64,000 nt of DNA from Deltaproteobacteria bacterium UBA1386 (GTDB lineage Bacteria > Desulfobacterota > Syntrophorhabdia > Syntrophorhabdales > Syntrophorhabdaceae). The notes beneath the pieces were generated by a model. The model saw only the letters and a program-made list of their open reading frames with translations. It was not told where the DNA came from and ran no database searches. Numbering within the stretch: position 1 is the stretch's first letter; each line of letters opens with the position of its first letter. Positions 17,025 through 25,852 of the stretch are shown here, piece by piece. Where the stretch lies: positions 1 to 64,000 of the forward strand of contig DBQU01000025.1 in the NCBI GenBank assembly GCA_002305765.1. Direction: 5' to 3'. A program made the translations under genes and the position numbers.

Positions 17025-17852
17025 ATGGCGCACAAACCTGTGGAGATCGTGCAATTGGCTGGAGATGCAGGCAAGTACAAGGCTAATCTCACACCTGGCA
17101 ATTATCTTGTACGGAGCTTTATGGCAGGCCTCTTCATCGCTGTCGGAGGGGCCCTTGCCACGGTATGTTCGACGGGACTTGAGAACTCCATAGGTCCGGG
17201 GTTCAAGTCAATGATAGCGGGTTCGGTCTTCCCTGTGGGCTTGATAGCCATCGTCCTCACGGGCATGTCGCTTTTCACCGGCGACACGATGCTGATCCCC
17301 ATGGCAGTGTTCCAGAACAAGTCGACCTGGGGAAAGGTTATCAATGCCTGGTTCTGGGTTTACATAGGTAATTTCATCGGCTCTCTTTTCTGGGCGTATC
17401 TCATGACGGTAGGGCCCTTCAGCAAGGGCGGCGGCGCCGAGTTGACCGCGTTCGGCCAGAGCGCCGTGGCTATCGCGCAAGCCAAGACGCTGCCCTACAT
17501 GGCGAACGGCGGGGCGGGTCTGTGGTCGGCCTTCATGAAGGGTATCGGATGTAACCTTCTCGTCAACCTTGCGATCCTTCTGGCGCTTTCATCCAAGAAC
17601 ATGATCGGCAAGTTCTTCGGGATATGGTTCCCGATCATGGCCTTCGTTTCGTCCGGCTTCGAACACTGCGTGGCCAATATGTATTTCATCCCCGCAGGTA
17701 TCATGCTGGGCGCGAATGTCACGTGGGGGCAATTCATCGGATGGAATCTCATCCCCGTCACGATAGGGAACATCGTCGGTGGTTTTGTGTTCATCGGTGC
17801 TGTATATTTCATCTCTTTCAAGAAAGAGCTTTCAACCATCACACCAACCTGA
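17025..17852 (+). CDS. Formate/nitrite transporter (FNT) family channel
   Basis: 275 residues with six membrane segments and the FNT hallmarks: an N-terminal re-entrant loop region (GLFIAVGGALA), LFTGDTMLIP, the SLFWAYLM segment and GFEHCVANMYFIP, which carries the conserved pore His. Such channels pass formate, nitrite or hydrosulfide with a proton. In a syntroph, formate export is the attractive role, but the substrate cannot be fixed by sequence. The ATG at 17025 has AAGGAGG upstream. It is followed by a strong hairpin and preceded by a 22-bp palindrome. Confidence 0.92.
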   Translation: MAHKPVEIVQLAGDAGKYKANLTPGNYLVRSFMAGLFIAVGGALATVCSTGLENSIGPGFKSMIAGSVFPVGLIAIVLTGMSLFTGDTMLIPMAVFQNKSTWGKVINAWFWVYIGNFIGSLFWAYLMTVGPFSKGGGAELTAFGQSAVAIAQAKTLPYMANGGAGLWSAFMKGIGCNLLVNLAILLALSSKNMIGKFFGIWFPIMAFVSSGFEHCVANMYFIPAGIMLGANVTWGQFIGWNLIPVTIGNIVGGFVFIGAVYFISFKKELSTITPT

Positions 17853-17860
17853 TACGAAGC

Positions 17861-17896
17861 AATGCACCCCGGAGCGCGAACGCTCCGGGGTGCATT
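17861..17896. terminator. Perfect 16-bp stem-loop between convergent genes
   Basis: A 16-base arm at 17861-17876 and its exact complement at 17881-17896 enclose a CGAA tetraloop. It lies nine bases after the channel stop codon and 21 bases before the end of the convergent aminotransferase. No T-run follows on either strand, so it may act as an mRNA-stabilising or bidirectional factor-assisted terminator. Confidence 0.75.
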
Positions 17897-17917
17897 CAAG
17901 ACCGTCTACCCATCGTA

Positions 17918-19171
17918 TCAACTGCAGAGGCGTGCTTCGGCTGCCTCCAAGGTTTCCATCTTCTTCGCGAAAGCGAAGCGAACCGTCTTCTTGCCCATGC
18001 CCTTCGTGCCGTAGAAACATGACCCGGGGACAACGGCGACTCCCAGGTTCGCGGGAAGCCAGCGGGCGAAGGAGTAGTCGTCACCGTCAAAATCCCAGGC
18101 GCTGAAATCCGCCATGGCGTAGAACGCTCCCTCGGGCGAGTGGGCGGAAAAACCGGCCCTCTGCAGAATGGATATCATCTTGTCCCTTCTGAGCGTGTAG
18201 TCCCGGCGGAGCCCGGTGTAGTACTCGTCGGGCAGTGCGAGGACGGCGGCGCAGGCAGCCTGCAATGGTGCCGGGGCGCAGATGGTCATGAAATCGTGAA
18301 CGGTCCTGAGGATGGTGCTCAGCGGATTGAGGGCGCAGGCATAGCCGAGCCGCCACCCGGTCATGGCGAAGGTCTTTCCCAGTCCGCTGATCGTTACCGT
18401 GCGTTCTTCCATGCCCGGGATGGTGGCGATGGGGACGTGAGGCTGTCCGTCGTATATGATATGCTCGTAGATCTCGTCGGTGACGGCGACGACATTGAAT
18501 TCCCGGCACAGTTCAGCGATGCCCTCCAGTTCCTCCATGGTGAAGATGTGCCCCGTCGGGTTGTGGGGGGTGTTGATGAGAATGGCGCGGGTGCGGTCGT
18601 TGAAGGCGTCCCGGAGCAGATCGAGGTCAAGGGTGTAGGCCGGTGCCTCAAGCGGAACGAAGCGCGGCACGCCGCCGGCGAAGACGATGGCGGGGAGGTA
18701 TCCTTCGTGGTAAGGCTCGATAACGATGACCTCATCGCCGGTATTGATGATACCCATGAGCGTCGCCAGGATGGCCTCGGTGACGCCGCAGGTTACCGTC
18801 ACGTGCTGATCGGGGTCAAAGCTGAGCCCGTACCACTTCTGCATCTTCGCGGCGATCGCCTGTCGCAGCGCTGGGGTTCCCCAGGTGATGGTGTACTGGT
18901 TCCCGCCCGACTCGAGGGCGCGGTGGGCGGCCTCGATGGCCTCACGGGGCGGGTCGAAATCTGGGAACCCCTGGGAGAGATTGATCGCGTTGTGGGTAAT
19001 GGCAAGACGCGTCATCTCGCGTATGAAGGATTCCCGTATCATGGTGAGGCGCCTCGCTCCGCCCCCTTTGACGGGATCGAACCTGGCTGCGAATGAGGAA
19101 CCGTTCTCATTCTCCAGGATGTCCATGATCCGCGTCTCTCTTCTTGCTTCCTGTTCTTCCAGATTCTTCAT
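17918..19171 (-). CDS. Class I/II PLP-dependent aminotransferase
   Basis: 417 residues, fold type I. Features include NLSQGFPDFDPP near the N-terminus, the NTPHNPTG substrate/PLP motif, DEIYEHIIYDG (Asp to pyridine N), and the Schiff-base Lys in SGLGKTFAMTGWRLGY. It resembles the group of aspartate and kynurenine-type aminotransferases acting on 2-oxo acids; exact specificity is not readable. The ATG at 19171 has GGAGGAG five bases upstream; the first 40 residues are an extension before the fold starts. Stand-alone, read toward the 16-bp hairpin. Confidence 0.85.
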   Translation of the reverse strand: MKNLEEQEARRETRIMDILENENGSSFAARFDPVKGGGARRLTMIRESFIREMTRLAITHNAINLSQGFPDFDPPREAIEAAHRALESGGNQYTITWGTPALRQAIAAKMQKWYGLSFDPDQHVTVTCGVTEAILATLMGIINTGDEVIVIEPYHEGYLPAIVFAGGVPRFVPLEAPAYTLDLDLLRDAFNDRTRAILINTPHNPTGHIFTMEELEGIAELCREFNVVAVTDEIYEHIIYDGQPHVPIATIPGMEERTVTISGLGKTFAMTGWRLGYACALNPLSTILRTVHDFMTICAPAPLQAACAAVLALPDEYYTGLRRDYTLRRDKMISILQRAGFSAHSPEGAFYAMADFSAWDFDGDDYSFARWLPANLGVAVVPGSCFYGTKGMGKKTVRFAFAKKMETLEAAEARLCS

Positions 19172-19235
19172 TGTCTCCTCCCTGTCTCTCTCGTTTCCTT
19201 TCCCTTTCTCATCCTATCCTCCCTTTTCTTCGCAT

Positions 19236-19309
19236 AAAAAAAAGGGCCATGGATCCGGTCCATGGCCCTTAACTATCGAAAAGGCCATGGGTTTTGCACC
19301 CATGGCCTT
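19236..19309 (-). terminator. Tandem hairpins ending the GyrI-like gene transcript
   Basis: Two neighbouring 12-bp perfect stems with 5-base loops lie at 19242-19270 and 19281-19309. Both share a GGCCATGG core. Read on the minus strand, the second stem met is followed at once by eight Ts (19243-19236), a textbook intrinsic terminator for the gene at 19454-19924. On the plus strand only a broken pyrimidine run follows. Confidence 0.85.
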
Positions 19310-19453
19310 CTTTCTTACCCTGTCAGGAGAAAGTTCGACACGAGTGCCCCTTCGCGTAATAATAATAGTAATAATAGGCTCTGGTGTCGATTCTCATCAT
19401 AGTTGTATCAGTGTATCGGAGGTCGAAAACCTTGTCAATCAAATTCTTTCCTG

Positions 19454-19924
19454 TCACGGATTGTCCTGCTTCACGGGAATGAAGATCACTGTTTGAAGGT
19501 CTTCCGGGGTCGTAGTCCCCGGGTCGTTGAGATAGAATTCGTAGCTGACTGCCTCCGGTTCGTGGCCGTTGTCGTTCATCCATTCCGCGAGGGCGATATA
19601 GGCCGATTCGATCTCTTCGTATGGTCCGGTATGGATGGTCGAGGCCGCCTTCTCGATCGCGATCTCCCGTGACGTTATGTTCCCCTTACCGGGCAGGGCC
19701 CTGGCGACGGGCAATCCCATCTCGACATCGAGGTCCTCCATCTGAACGTTGTAGTAGATGGCGAAGGGCGGGCCGGCTATGTCCTCGCCGATCTCCTCGA
19801 GATACTCCACGAGGGATTCAAATGAGGACGCGAAAACATCGGGCAGCTGTTCGACGTTCACCCGGGATTTGACGGTCACCGCCGGGTGGGCGTCTATCGA
19901 ACTGATCTCACAACTGTACGGCAT
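19454..19924 (-). CDS. GyrI-like / AraC effector-binding domain protein
   Basis: 156 residues corresponding to a stand-alone GyrI-like small-molecule-binding domain: FAIYYNVQMEDLDVEMGLPVARAL, then IHTGPYEEIESAYIALAEWMNDNG with the conserved GPYE, and ending YEFYLNDPG. These domains bind hydrophobic or cationic small molecules. Without a DNA-binding part, the protein may hydrolyse or sequester a ligand. A terminator follows it. A short run of TAA/TAG-like triplets lies at about 19354-19377, between gene and terminator. Confidence 0.8.
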   Translation of the reverse strand: MPYSCEISSIDAHPAVTVKSRVNVEQLPDVFASSFESLVEYLEEIGEDIAGPPFAIYYNVQMEDLDVEMGLPVARALPGKGNITSREIAIEKAASTIHTGPYEEIESAYIALAEWMNDNGHEPEAVSYEFYLNDPGTTTPEDLQTVIFIPVKQDNP

Positions 19925-20072
19925 AAGAGAACCTCCGTGGTCGACCGACCTTACAATCTCTCATATGCTACATGAAGGGGTGTGGGAAGGCAAACAAAAA
20001 GGGTATCGACGCGTGATAAGCGCGGAAGAGTCACCCATGTCCCGTCGAGAGGCCGGCAGCCCCCTCTCCTCA

Positions 20073-20513
20073 TCAGGTCTGTTTACAGGCTTTCTCGAGC
20101 GTCTCGATGAATACGTCCGGAACGTGGGCAACGCGGTGTTTCGTATAGTCGAACGCCATTACGCCCGTTTCGGCCAGGGCTATGAGCTTGCTGTCCCGGG
20201 TAACGCGATGAAAGATACGGAAGCCGCCGGGTTGCATTTCACCCACGTGCGTGGCGATATCCAGTTGCTCGAAGATGAAGGCTTCGGCCCTGTAATTCAT
20301 CACGAGATCGGCCATGATGATGCCTGTCTTCCCGTCGCCCAGATCTCCCTCACTCAGGCCCATTGAATGAAACATCTGTGCCCGGGCGCTTCCAATAAGA
20401 ATCACAAGCGCATCGTTGCCCAGATGGCCCCCGTAGTTGATATCCCGGGGATGGAGGGTAACGGGGAATGTGAATTCGTACGCCGGTTGTTCCTCAAGCC
20501 TGATGCGCGGCAT
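20073..20513 (-). CDS. Hotdog-fold thioesterase (4HBT family)
   Basis: 146 residues. The segment PRDINYGGHLGNDALVILIGSARAQMF matches acyl-CoA thioesterases of the 4-hydroxybenzoyl-CoA thioesterase superfamily, where an Asp or the adjacent acidic residue in the first helix serves catalysis. It probably hydrolyses an acyl-CoA in the cytoplasm. The ATG at 20513 is preceded by GGAGGAGG, which settles the start over an upstream TTG. It lies downstream of the UPF0182 gene on the same strand but is separated from it by a repeat-built stem. Confidence 0.85.
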   Translation of the reverse strand: MPRIRLEEQPAYEFTFPVTLHPRDINYGGHLGNDALVILIGSARAQMFHSMGLSEGDLGDGKTGIIMADLVMNYRAEAFIFEQLDIATHVGEMQPGGFRIFHRVTRDSKLIALAETGVMAFDYTKHRVAHVPDVFIETLEKACKQT

Positions 20514-20535
20514 CCAAACCTCCTCCAAAAAGAAC

Positions 20536-20662
20536 GTTCAAGAGTTCAAAAGTTGTTCAAGAGACCGGCAGGGAACCTTGGTTCTGCTCCGTATCTCCGA
20601 CCTTGCTGGATAAAGGTATTGTCTCTTACCCTTGAACCTTTGAACTCTTGAACCCTTGAACG
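20536..20662. repeat. Facing inverted arrays of an 8-bp unit (TTCAAGNN / NNCTTGAA)
   Basis: The right arm has four units with exact 8-base period at 20631, 20639, 20647 and 20655 (CTTGAACC, TTTGAACT, CTTGAACC, CTTGAACG). The left arm, 20536-20562, carries the inverse units GTTCAAGA, GTTCAAAA and GTTCAAGA. About 68 bases lie between. The arms can pair into a long imperfect stem between the UPF0182 gene and the thioesterase gene. Confidence 0.8.
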
Positions 20663-20665
20663 TTT

Positions 20666-23350
20666 CTATTTATTCATGTCCTTCAACAGTCTTTCCAGTC
20701 TCTTCATCTGTTCCCCGTAGCCGGCCCAGTCGCCCTGGCGCTGGAGCTGCATCATACGTTCGAAGGTTTTGGCGGCCTCTCCAGCCAGTTCTTTGACACC
20801 TGTCGGACGGGGTGTCACCCCTGCTTGTGCCGAAGCAGGGGTCGCGGCCTTGCCGCCGAATACCTTTTGAAGCGCCCCTTCGAGCGTCTGGTCCATGACG
20901 ACATTGTTCTCATAGGCCACGATGATCCGCCTGAGCTCCGGCAGGCCGCCCTTGTCCTGGGCGGCGAGGTAAAGTGGCTGAATGTAGATGAGGGCCGATT
21001 CCACGGGAATGATGAGAAGGCTTCCCCGTATGACCTGTGATCCTCTCTGCCCCCACAGGGTGAGCTGCTGGGATATGTAGGAGTCCTGATCGATGCGCGC
21101 GTCGATCTGTCTCGGACCGTAGATAAGGCGGTCCCGGGGAAAGGTGTAGACAATGAGTTTCCCATAGTTGGGGGTATCGCACCGGGCCGCGAACCACGCC
21201 GCGAGGTTGTCCCTCTTTGCCGGTGTGTAAGGGGCGAGAAGCACATATTCCTCATTTTTCTCCCCGGGGATCTTCATGATCAGGTAGTAAGGATCCATCG
21301 ACTTATCCCCGTAGGAAGGTATCTCCCAGAGGTCTTCCTTGTTGTAGAACGTTTTCGGGTCGCTCATGTGGTACGTGGCGTACAGGGCTACCTGTGTCTT
21401 GAAGATATCCTTGGGGTAGCGTATGTGTTTCCTCAGGTCCTCAGGCATTGCGTCGAGGTCCTGGAAGAGGCCCGGAAACATAGCACTGTACACCTTTGCG
21501 ATAGGGTCGTCGGGATCGCTCAGGTAATACCTGATCGCGCCGTTGTACGCGTCGACGGTTATCTTCACTGAGTTTCGCATGTAATTGACCCGGTTGCGTA
21601 GCCGCCGGGAATAGGGCAGATGCGTCGAGACCGTGTAGGCGTCGACCATCCAGTAGAGCTTCCCCGAGTCGGATATGACGATGTAGGGGTCCTGATCCAG
21701 GGAAAGGAATGGCGTCGCCCTTCGAATGCGCTCTGTTATATTGCGATAATAAAGGATGCGGCTGTCAGTCTTGATGTCGGATGAGAGCATTATTTTGGCG
21801 TCCTTGAAGTGGGCCGCGAAGATGAGTCTCTTGAAAAAGGAATCGAAGGCCACACCACCGGATCCTTTGTAGGAGCTGTAGACGTTCCCTTCCGAGGTGG
21901 GGTAGCTGAACTCCGGGATTCGCGTGTTGGCGATGGCGTAGCTCCTCGTGAGCTCTCCGAAATAGATCTCGGGGGTAGACACCTTGATATCCTTTGTGAT
22001 GGAACTGGGTGGGATGTCCTTCATGATGAATTCCGGAAGACCCTCAGGGGTTATCCTGGCGACATGCGCCAGAGAAACGCCATTGCCGTGGGTGAAGACC
22101 AATTTTTCATTGATCCATGACTTGCTCGGGAGGTCGTCATAGGAGAGCTCCCGAGCGGACAGCATCACCTGCAGGTACTTGCCGTCGACCGTGTAACGGT
22201 CGTTCTCGATGCTCGTAAACTTGTAATAGGTCCGTATCTGTTGGAGTTGTCCCAGGGTTTTAAGGAGGGGGCTCTCGTCCCACAGCCTGATGTTCCGTAT
22301 CGTCGCGTCGTTCTTCCGGATATCATTCGCGGATAGATTGTACTCAACGTCAAAGGGCCTGAGATCGATCTTTTCGAGGTCGTACCCGTAACGGGTGAAT
22401 TTTATGTGGTGCTCGATGAAGGGTTTCTCCAGGTCGAGTTCATTGGGAGTTACCTTGAAGTTCTGGAGCAGGTTGGGATAGATGACCATGCCGATGATGT
22501 AGACGGCGATAATAGCCCCGACCGGGTAAAAGGCGGATCTGAACCTGCTCTTCGCAAAGGCGAGAATGAAGGCTGCCGCGGCAATTACGCACAAAACCAT
22601 AAGGATATTTATGACGAAAAGCTTTGCATGAAGGTCGGTGTAGCCTGCTCCCGTGATGACGGTGTGGGGGGCGTAGAGCAGATCGAACCTGTCCAACCAG
22701 AAGCCGAAGGCGGTCTTCAGGAGCACCAGCGCGGCGAGAATGCCCAGGTGCAGCCGGATCTCCCTTGCCACAAACAATTGGAAGCGGTTAACGTGAAAGC
22801 CGCGTTTGATGACGTAACTCACAACGCTGATGAGCAGGGAAATGAAAAGGAGGAAACCCAGGAAGGCACTCAGCGATTGATACAGAGGCAGTTTGAAGAG
22901 ATAAAAACCCACATCTTTCTCGAAGATCGGGTCGAAAACCCCCGTCGGGACGGCTTTCATGAAGAAAAGGATCTGATCCCAAAGGCTCGCACCCCAAAGT
23001 GCCCCGATGACGCCAATGAAAAGGGCAACCAGGAGACCGAGGAGGCGAGACAGTCCGACTATCCTGTCCGTATTCAATGAAACGGTTGTGTAGCCGTTGA
23101 TGGAGATGTTTGCTGTTGGGAAAGCGATTCTGTTGGTGAGCCGTACATTGATGAAAATGAAGAGGAAAGCGAAGACGCCGAAAGTCAGGCCCGACAGGAG
23201 TTCCACCGTAATGACCCGAGAGAACACGAAGCGATACCCCGTTTCGACGAAGAAGAGCCAGTCGACATAAAGACCTACGAGCCGCGAAAACGCTGCAATA
23301 AAAACGATGATAGAAGCGATCAGAATGAATCGTTTCCGGTTCTTCACCAT
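20666..23350 (-). CDS. UPF0182 family large membrane protein
   Basis: 894 residues, normal for the family. The N-terminal third has seven or so membrane helices (for example FILIASIIVFIAAFSRLVGLYVDWLFF). A large extracytoplasmic region follows, with the family motifs LWDESPLLKTLGQLQQIRTYYKF and TPFLSLDQDPYIVI, and then a coiled C-terminal tail (FERMMQLQRQGDWAGYGEQMKRLERLL). The function of the family is not established. The ATG at 23350 has GGGGGAGAG upstream; an earlier TTG is less likely. It is flanked on both sides by repeat-built stems. Confidence 0.9.
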   Translation of the reverse strand: MVKNRKRFILIASIIVFIAAFSRLVGLYVDWLFFVETGYRFVFSRVITVELLSGLTFGVFAFLFIFINVRLTNRIAFPTANISINGYTTVSLNTDRIVGLSRLLGLLVALFIGVIGALWGASLWDQILFFMKAVPTGVFDPIFEKDVGFYLFKLPLYQSLSAFLGFLLFISLLISVVSYVIKRGFHVNRFQLFVAREIRLHLGILAALVLLKTAFGFWLDRFDLLYAPHTVITGAGYTDLHAKLFVINILMVLCVIAAAAFILAFAKSRFRSAFYPVGAIIAVYIIGMVIYPNLLQNFKVTPNELDLEKPFIEHHIKFTRYGYDLEKIDLRPFDVEYNLSANDIRKNDATIRNIRLWDESPLLKTLGQLQQIRTYYKFTSIENDRYTVDGKYLQVMLSARELSYDDLPSKSWINEKLVFTHGNGVSLAHVARITPEGLPEFIMKDIPPSSITKDIKVSTPEIYFGELTRSYAIANTRIPEFSYPTSEGNVYSSYKGSGGVAFDSFFKRLIFAAHFKDAKIMLSSDIKTDSRILYYRNITERIRRATPFLSLDQDPYIVISDSGKLYWMVDAYTVSTHLPYSRRLRNRVNYMRNSVKITVDAYNGAIRYYLSDPDDPIAKVYSAMFPGLFQDLDAMPEDLRKHIRYPKDIFKTQVALYATYHMSDPKTFYNKEDLWEIPSYGDKSMDPYYLIMKIPGEKNEEYVLLAPYTPAKRDNLAAWFAARCDTPNYGKLIVYTFPRDRLIYGPRQIDARIDQDSYISQQLTLWGQRGSQVIRGSLLIIPVESALIYIQPLYLAAQDKGGLPELRRIIVAYENNVVMDQTLEGALQKVFGGKAATPASAQAGVTPRPTGVKELAGEAAKTFERMMQLQRQGDWAGYGEQMKRLERLLKDMNK

Positions 23351-23443
23351 AATTCTCTCCCCCGGCAATTCAAAGTGTAAAGACTACCATCATTTTACCT
23401 CAATGGGAACAGATTCGTTTGTAAAGGGGAATACAAAGAACTG

Positions 23444-23555
23444 GCTTAAATAGCTTGAACAGCTTGAGCCGCTCGAGGGTCGAAGACCCGGATTCCCGAC
23501 TTCTTCTTTCTCTTCTATCCGTTCAAGCTGTTCAAGCGGCTCAAGCTGTTCAAGC
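23444..23555. repeat. Facing inverted nonamer arrays (GCTTGA / TCAAGC) downstream of sucD
   Basis: Left arm: GCTTAA, GCTTGA, GCTTGA, GCTCGA at 23444, 23453, 23462 and 23471, exactly nine bases apart. Right arm: TCAAGC at 23523, 23532, 23541 and 23550, again nine apart. The spacer letters also correspond, so the arms pair over more than 20 bases around a loop of about 45 bases. It lies just after the sucD stop on the minus strand and before UPF0182, where a terminator would act. Confidence 0.88.
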
Positions 23556-23564
23556 GAGGCCTCT

Positions 23565-24437
23565 CTATTTCAGTTTATGCTTTTTTGCCCATTTCGCGAC
23601 GTCGATGGGGCTCTCGAGGACTTCGACCCCGGCGGCGCGGAGGGCTTCGTGTTTGCCCGCGTGGGTGCCGGCGCTGCCGCGCACTATTGCTCCGGCATGG
23701 CCCATCTTTTTGCCCTGGGGTGAATAACGGCCCGCTATGTATGCCGCGACAGGTTTCGACATCTTCCGCGCAATGAAACCTGCCGCCTTCTCTTCCTGTT
23801 CTCCGCCAACCTCTCCGACGACGATGACCGCGTCCGTGTCCTTGTCGTTCTCAAAAAGCTCCAGGATGTCCGCGAGGTTCCTGAGGACCACCGGGTCGGC
23901 GCCCATGCCCACGACGGTGCTTTGCCCGACATTGCTTTCAGACAGGATCCCCGCGAACTCGTAGGAAAGGGTTCCGCTGCGTGATATGATGCCCACCCGT
24001 CCCGGTGCGAAGAGAGACGCGGGCATGATGCCCATCTTACCCATCCCGGGGACAAGGATGCCGGGGGTTGTGGGTCCGAGGGCGAAGACACCCTTTTCCA
24101 CGGCGTAGCTGCGCATCTTCAGGACGTCCTTGACGGGGATGTGTTCGGGGACGATGACGATAAGTTTCACCCCGGCGTCGATCGTTTCGAGGAAGGCGTC
24201 AAGGACGAAGGCCGCGGGAACGAAGAAGACCGACGCGTTGGCCCCCGTTTCTTTCACGGCCTCGAGGACGCTGTCGAAGACAGGCACGCCCTCGACTGTC
24301 GTTCCGCCTTTCCCGGGCGTGACGCCGCCTACGACGCGTGTGCCGTATTCAAGCATCCAGTGCGTCTGGGCGCTTCCGATACGGCCGGTGATGCCCTGTA
24401 CTATAACACGTGTGGAATCGTTCATGAGTATGCTCAT
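23565..24437 (-). CDS. sucD: Succinyl-CoA ligase (ADP-forming) alpha subunit
   Basis: 290 residues. Residues 1-120 are a CoA-binding Rossmann domain (VQGITGRIGSAQTHWMLEYGT), followed by the ligase domain with GIISRSGTLSYE and the phosphorylated His247 in KKMGHAGAIV. With SucC it interconverts succinyl-CoA and succinate with ATP formation, which would make ATP at the end of the catabolism in this window or regenerate succinyl-CoA for CoA transfer. It follows sucC by 43 bases on the same strand. A GAGG motif precedes the ATG. Confidence 0.92.
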   Translation of the reverse strand: MSILMNDSTRVIVQGITGRIGSAQTHWMLEYGTRVVGGVTPGKGGTTVEGVPVFDSVLEAVKETGANASVFFVPAAFVLDAFLETIDAGVKLIVIVPEHIPVKDVLKMRSYAVEKGVFALGPTTPGILVPGMGKMGIMPASLFAPGRVGIISRSGTLSYEFAGILSESNVGQSTVVGMGADPVVLRNLADILELFENDKDTDAVIVVGEVGGEQEEKAAGFIARKMSKPVAAYIAGRYSPQGKKMGHAGAIVRGSAGTHAGKHEALRAAGVEVLESPIDVAKWAKKHKLK

Positions 24438-24480
24438 AGGAAAACCTCATATGCTTTCATGTTTGTGTCCTGCATCGCGA

Positions 24481-25665
24481 TCAGGCGCGTTTCGCCCCGG
24501 TCTTCGCGCTCCCGCCACCGTTCTTCCCGCCCGGTCCCACGAGTTTGTAGAGGACCTCCACGGCCTTTTCCGTAGCCGCCTCGGTCACAACATGGACGCC
24601 GCCGGACTTGAATATCTCCCACGTTTCTTCCTGACGGTTGCCGAGTGCCTTGGCGACGACGGGGATCTTGACGTTGTGCTCCTGCATGTACCGGATGACA
24701 CCCTTCGCGCCTTCGTGGATGGGGTTGATGCCGCCGTAAACGTTGATGAATATTCCCCTCAGATCGGGCTTCATCATAATGAGTTCCATGCACCGGTATA
24801 GAAGGTCCGCCGTTATACCCCCGCCTGTTTCGAGGAAGTTCGCCGGCTTCATCTTCTGGCCGATGATGTCCATGGAGGCCATTCCCAGGCCAGCCCCCGA
24901 GGATATAAGACCTATGTCACCGTCGAGGTCCACATACGTGACGCCGATCTCCCTGCCTCTTCTCTCCAGGGGGTTCTCGATACGGTCGACGCGGTCGGGC
25001 AGGGGAAAGCGTATCCGCGAAAGGGCGGAGTCGTCGACCTCCAGGACGGCGTCAACGGCCATCAGGGCGCCGTTCGACAACACGACGAGGGGGTTGATCT
25101 CGGCGATGAGGGCCTCGTAGCGCGTGGCTATGTGATAAAGCTGGCCGATTATCTCGCTCCAGGGAGTGATGAGCTTCTGCTCCAGGCCCAGCATCCTCAG
25201 GAGGCTCCGTGCCTGGTAGGGGTAGTAGCCAAAGGACGGCTCGATGTGGATCGCGGCGATCTTCTCCGGCGATGTCTTCGCGGTGTCTTCGATGAGCACA
25301 CCACCCTCCGTGCTGACGACTATGACGGGTTTGCCCGAATAACCGTCCACGGTCATGCCGAGATACAGCTCCCTGGCAATGTCCACCTTCTGGCAGACCA
25401 GCGCCTTTCGGACGGGCATGCCCTTGATCTCTGAGCTGAAGAGAGCGTCTGCCGCCTCTTTCAGTTCGTCGGGGTTCGACGCCGTCTTGATGCCCCCGGC
25501 GAGCCCCCGACCGCCGACAAGGACCTGTGCCTTGATGATGACGGGATACCCTATCTCGCCGGCAGCATGGAGCGCGTCGTGCATGTCGCTGACGAGCTCA
25601 CGGCGGGGAACAGGGATGCGGTTCTGTTCAAAAATGTCCAGTGCTTCATATTCGTGAAGTCTCAT
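24481..25665 (-). CDS. sucC: Succinyl-CoA ligase (ADP-forming) beta subunit
   Basis: 394 residues beginning MRLHEYEALDIFEQ, the conserved ATP-grasp start. The grasp domain includes PVIIKAQVLVGGRGLAGGI, EINPLVV (metal ligands) and, in the C-terminal ligase domain, GAGLGMASMDII and NVYGGINPIHEGAKG. It binds nucleotide and succinate. The start at 25665 fits the family and has AAGGGA upstream; the longer frame to 25758 overlaps the promoter. The tail GGKNGGGSAKTGAKRA is unusually basic and low-complexity. First gene of sucCD. Confidence 0.92.
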   Translation of the reverse strand: MRLHEYEALDIFEQNRIPVPRRELVSDMHDALHAAGEIGYPVIIKAQVLVGGRGLAGGIKTASNPDELKEAADALFSSEIKGMPVRKALVCQKVDIARELYLGMTVDGYSGKPVIVVSTEGGVLIEDTAKTSPEKIAAIHIEPSFGYYPYQARSLLRMLGLEQKLITPWSEIIGQLYHIATRYEALIAEINPLVVLSNGALMAVDAVLEVDDSALSRIRFPLPDRVDRIENPLERRGREIGVTYVDLDGDIGLISSGAGLGMASMDIIGQKMKPANFLETGGGITADLLYRCMELIMMKPDLRGIFINVYGGINPIHEGAKGVIRYMQEHNVKIPVVAKALGNRQEETWEIFKSGGVHVVTEAATEKAVEVLYKLVGPGGKNGGGSAKTGAKRA

Positions 25666-25729
25666 ATCGGATCCCTTAGTGTTGATTTGGCTTCGTCGCA
25701 ATCCGGCACAACCGGAACTGCAACAGACA

Positions 25730-25758
25730 AGTATAAAAGTAATCCTCTTTGAAGTCAA
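25730..25758 (-). promoter_or_regulatory. Sigma70-type promoter of sucCD
   Basis: On the minus strand: TTGACT (25758-25753), a 17-base spacer, TATACT (25735-25730). The start is expected near 25723, a leader of about 58 bases. Five of six bases match consensus in each hexamer. Confidence 0.7.
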
Positions 25759-25852
25759 CGTTATTGATTAAGAATGTTATCAGAAAATGAATAAAAGAAG
25801 AGGTGTGAGCGAGAGCTGTGTGAGTGAGAAGCCTGACAGGAGAGAGGCGGGG

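Noticed and set aside
19354..19377. Run of TAA/TAG-like triplets as a phase-variable microsatellite
   Set aside because: It is imperfect, lies downstream of a gene, and no reading frame or promoter depends on it.
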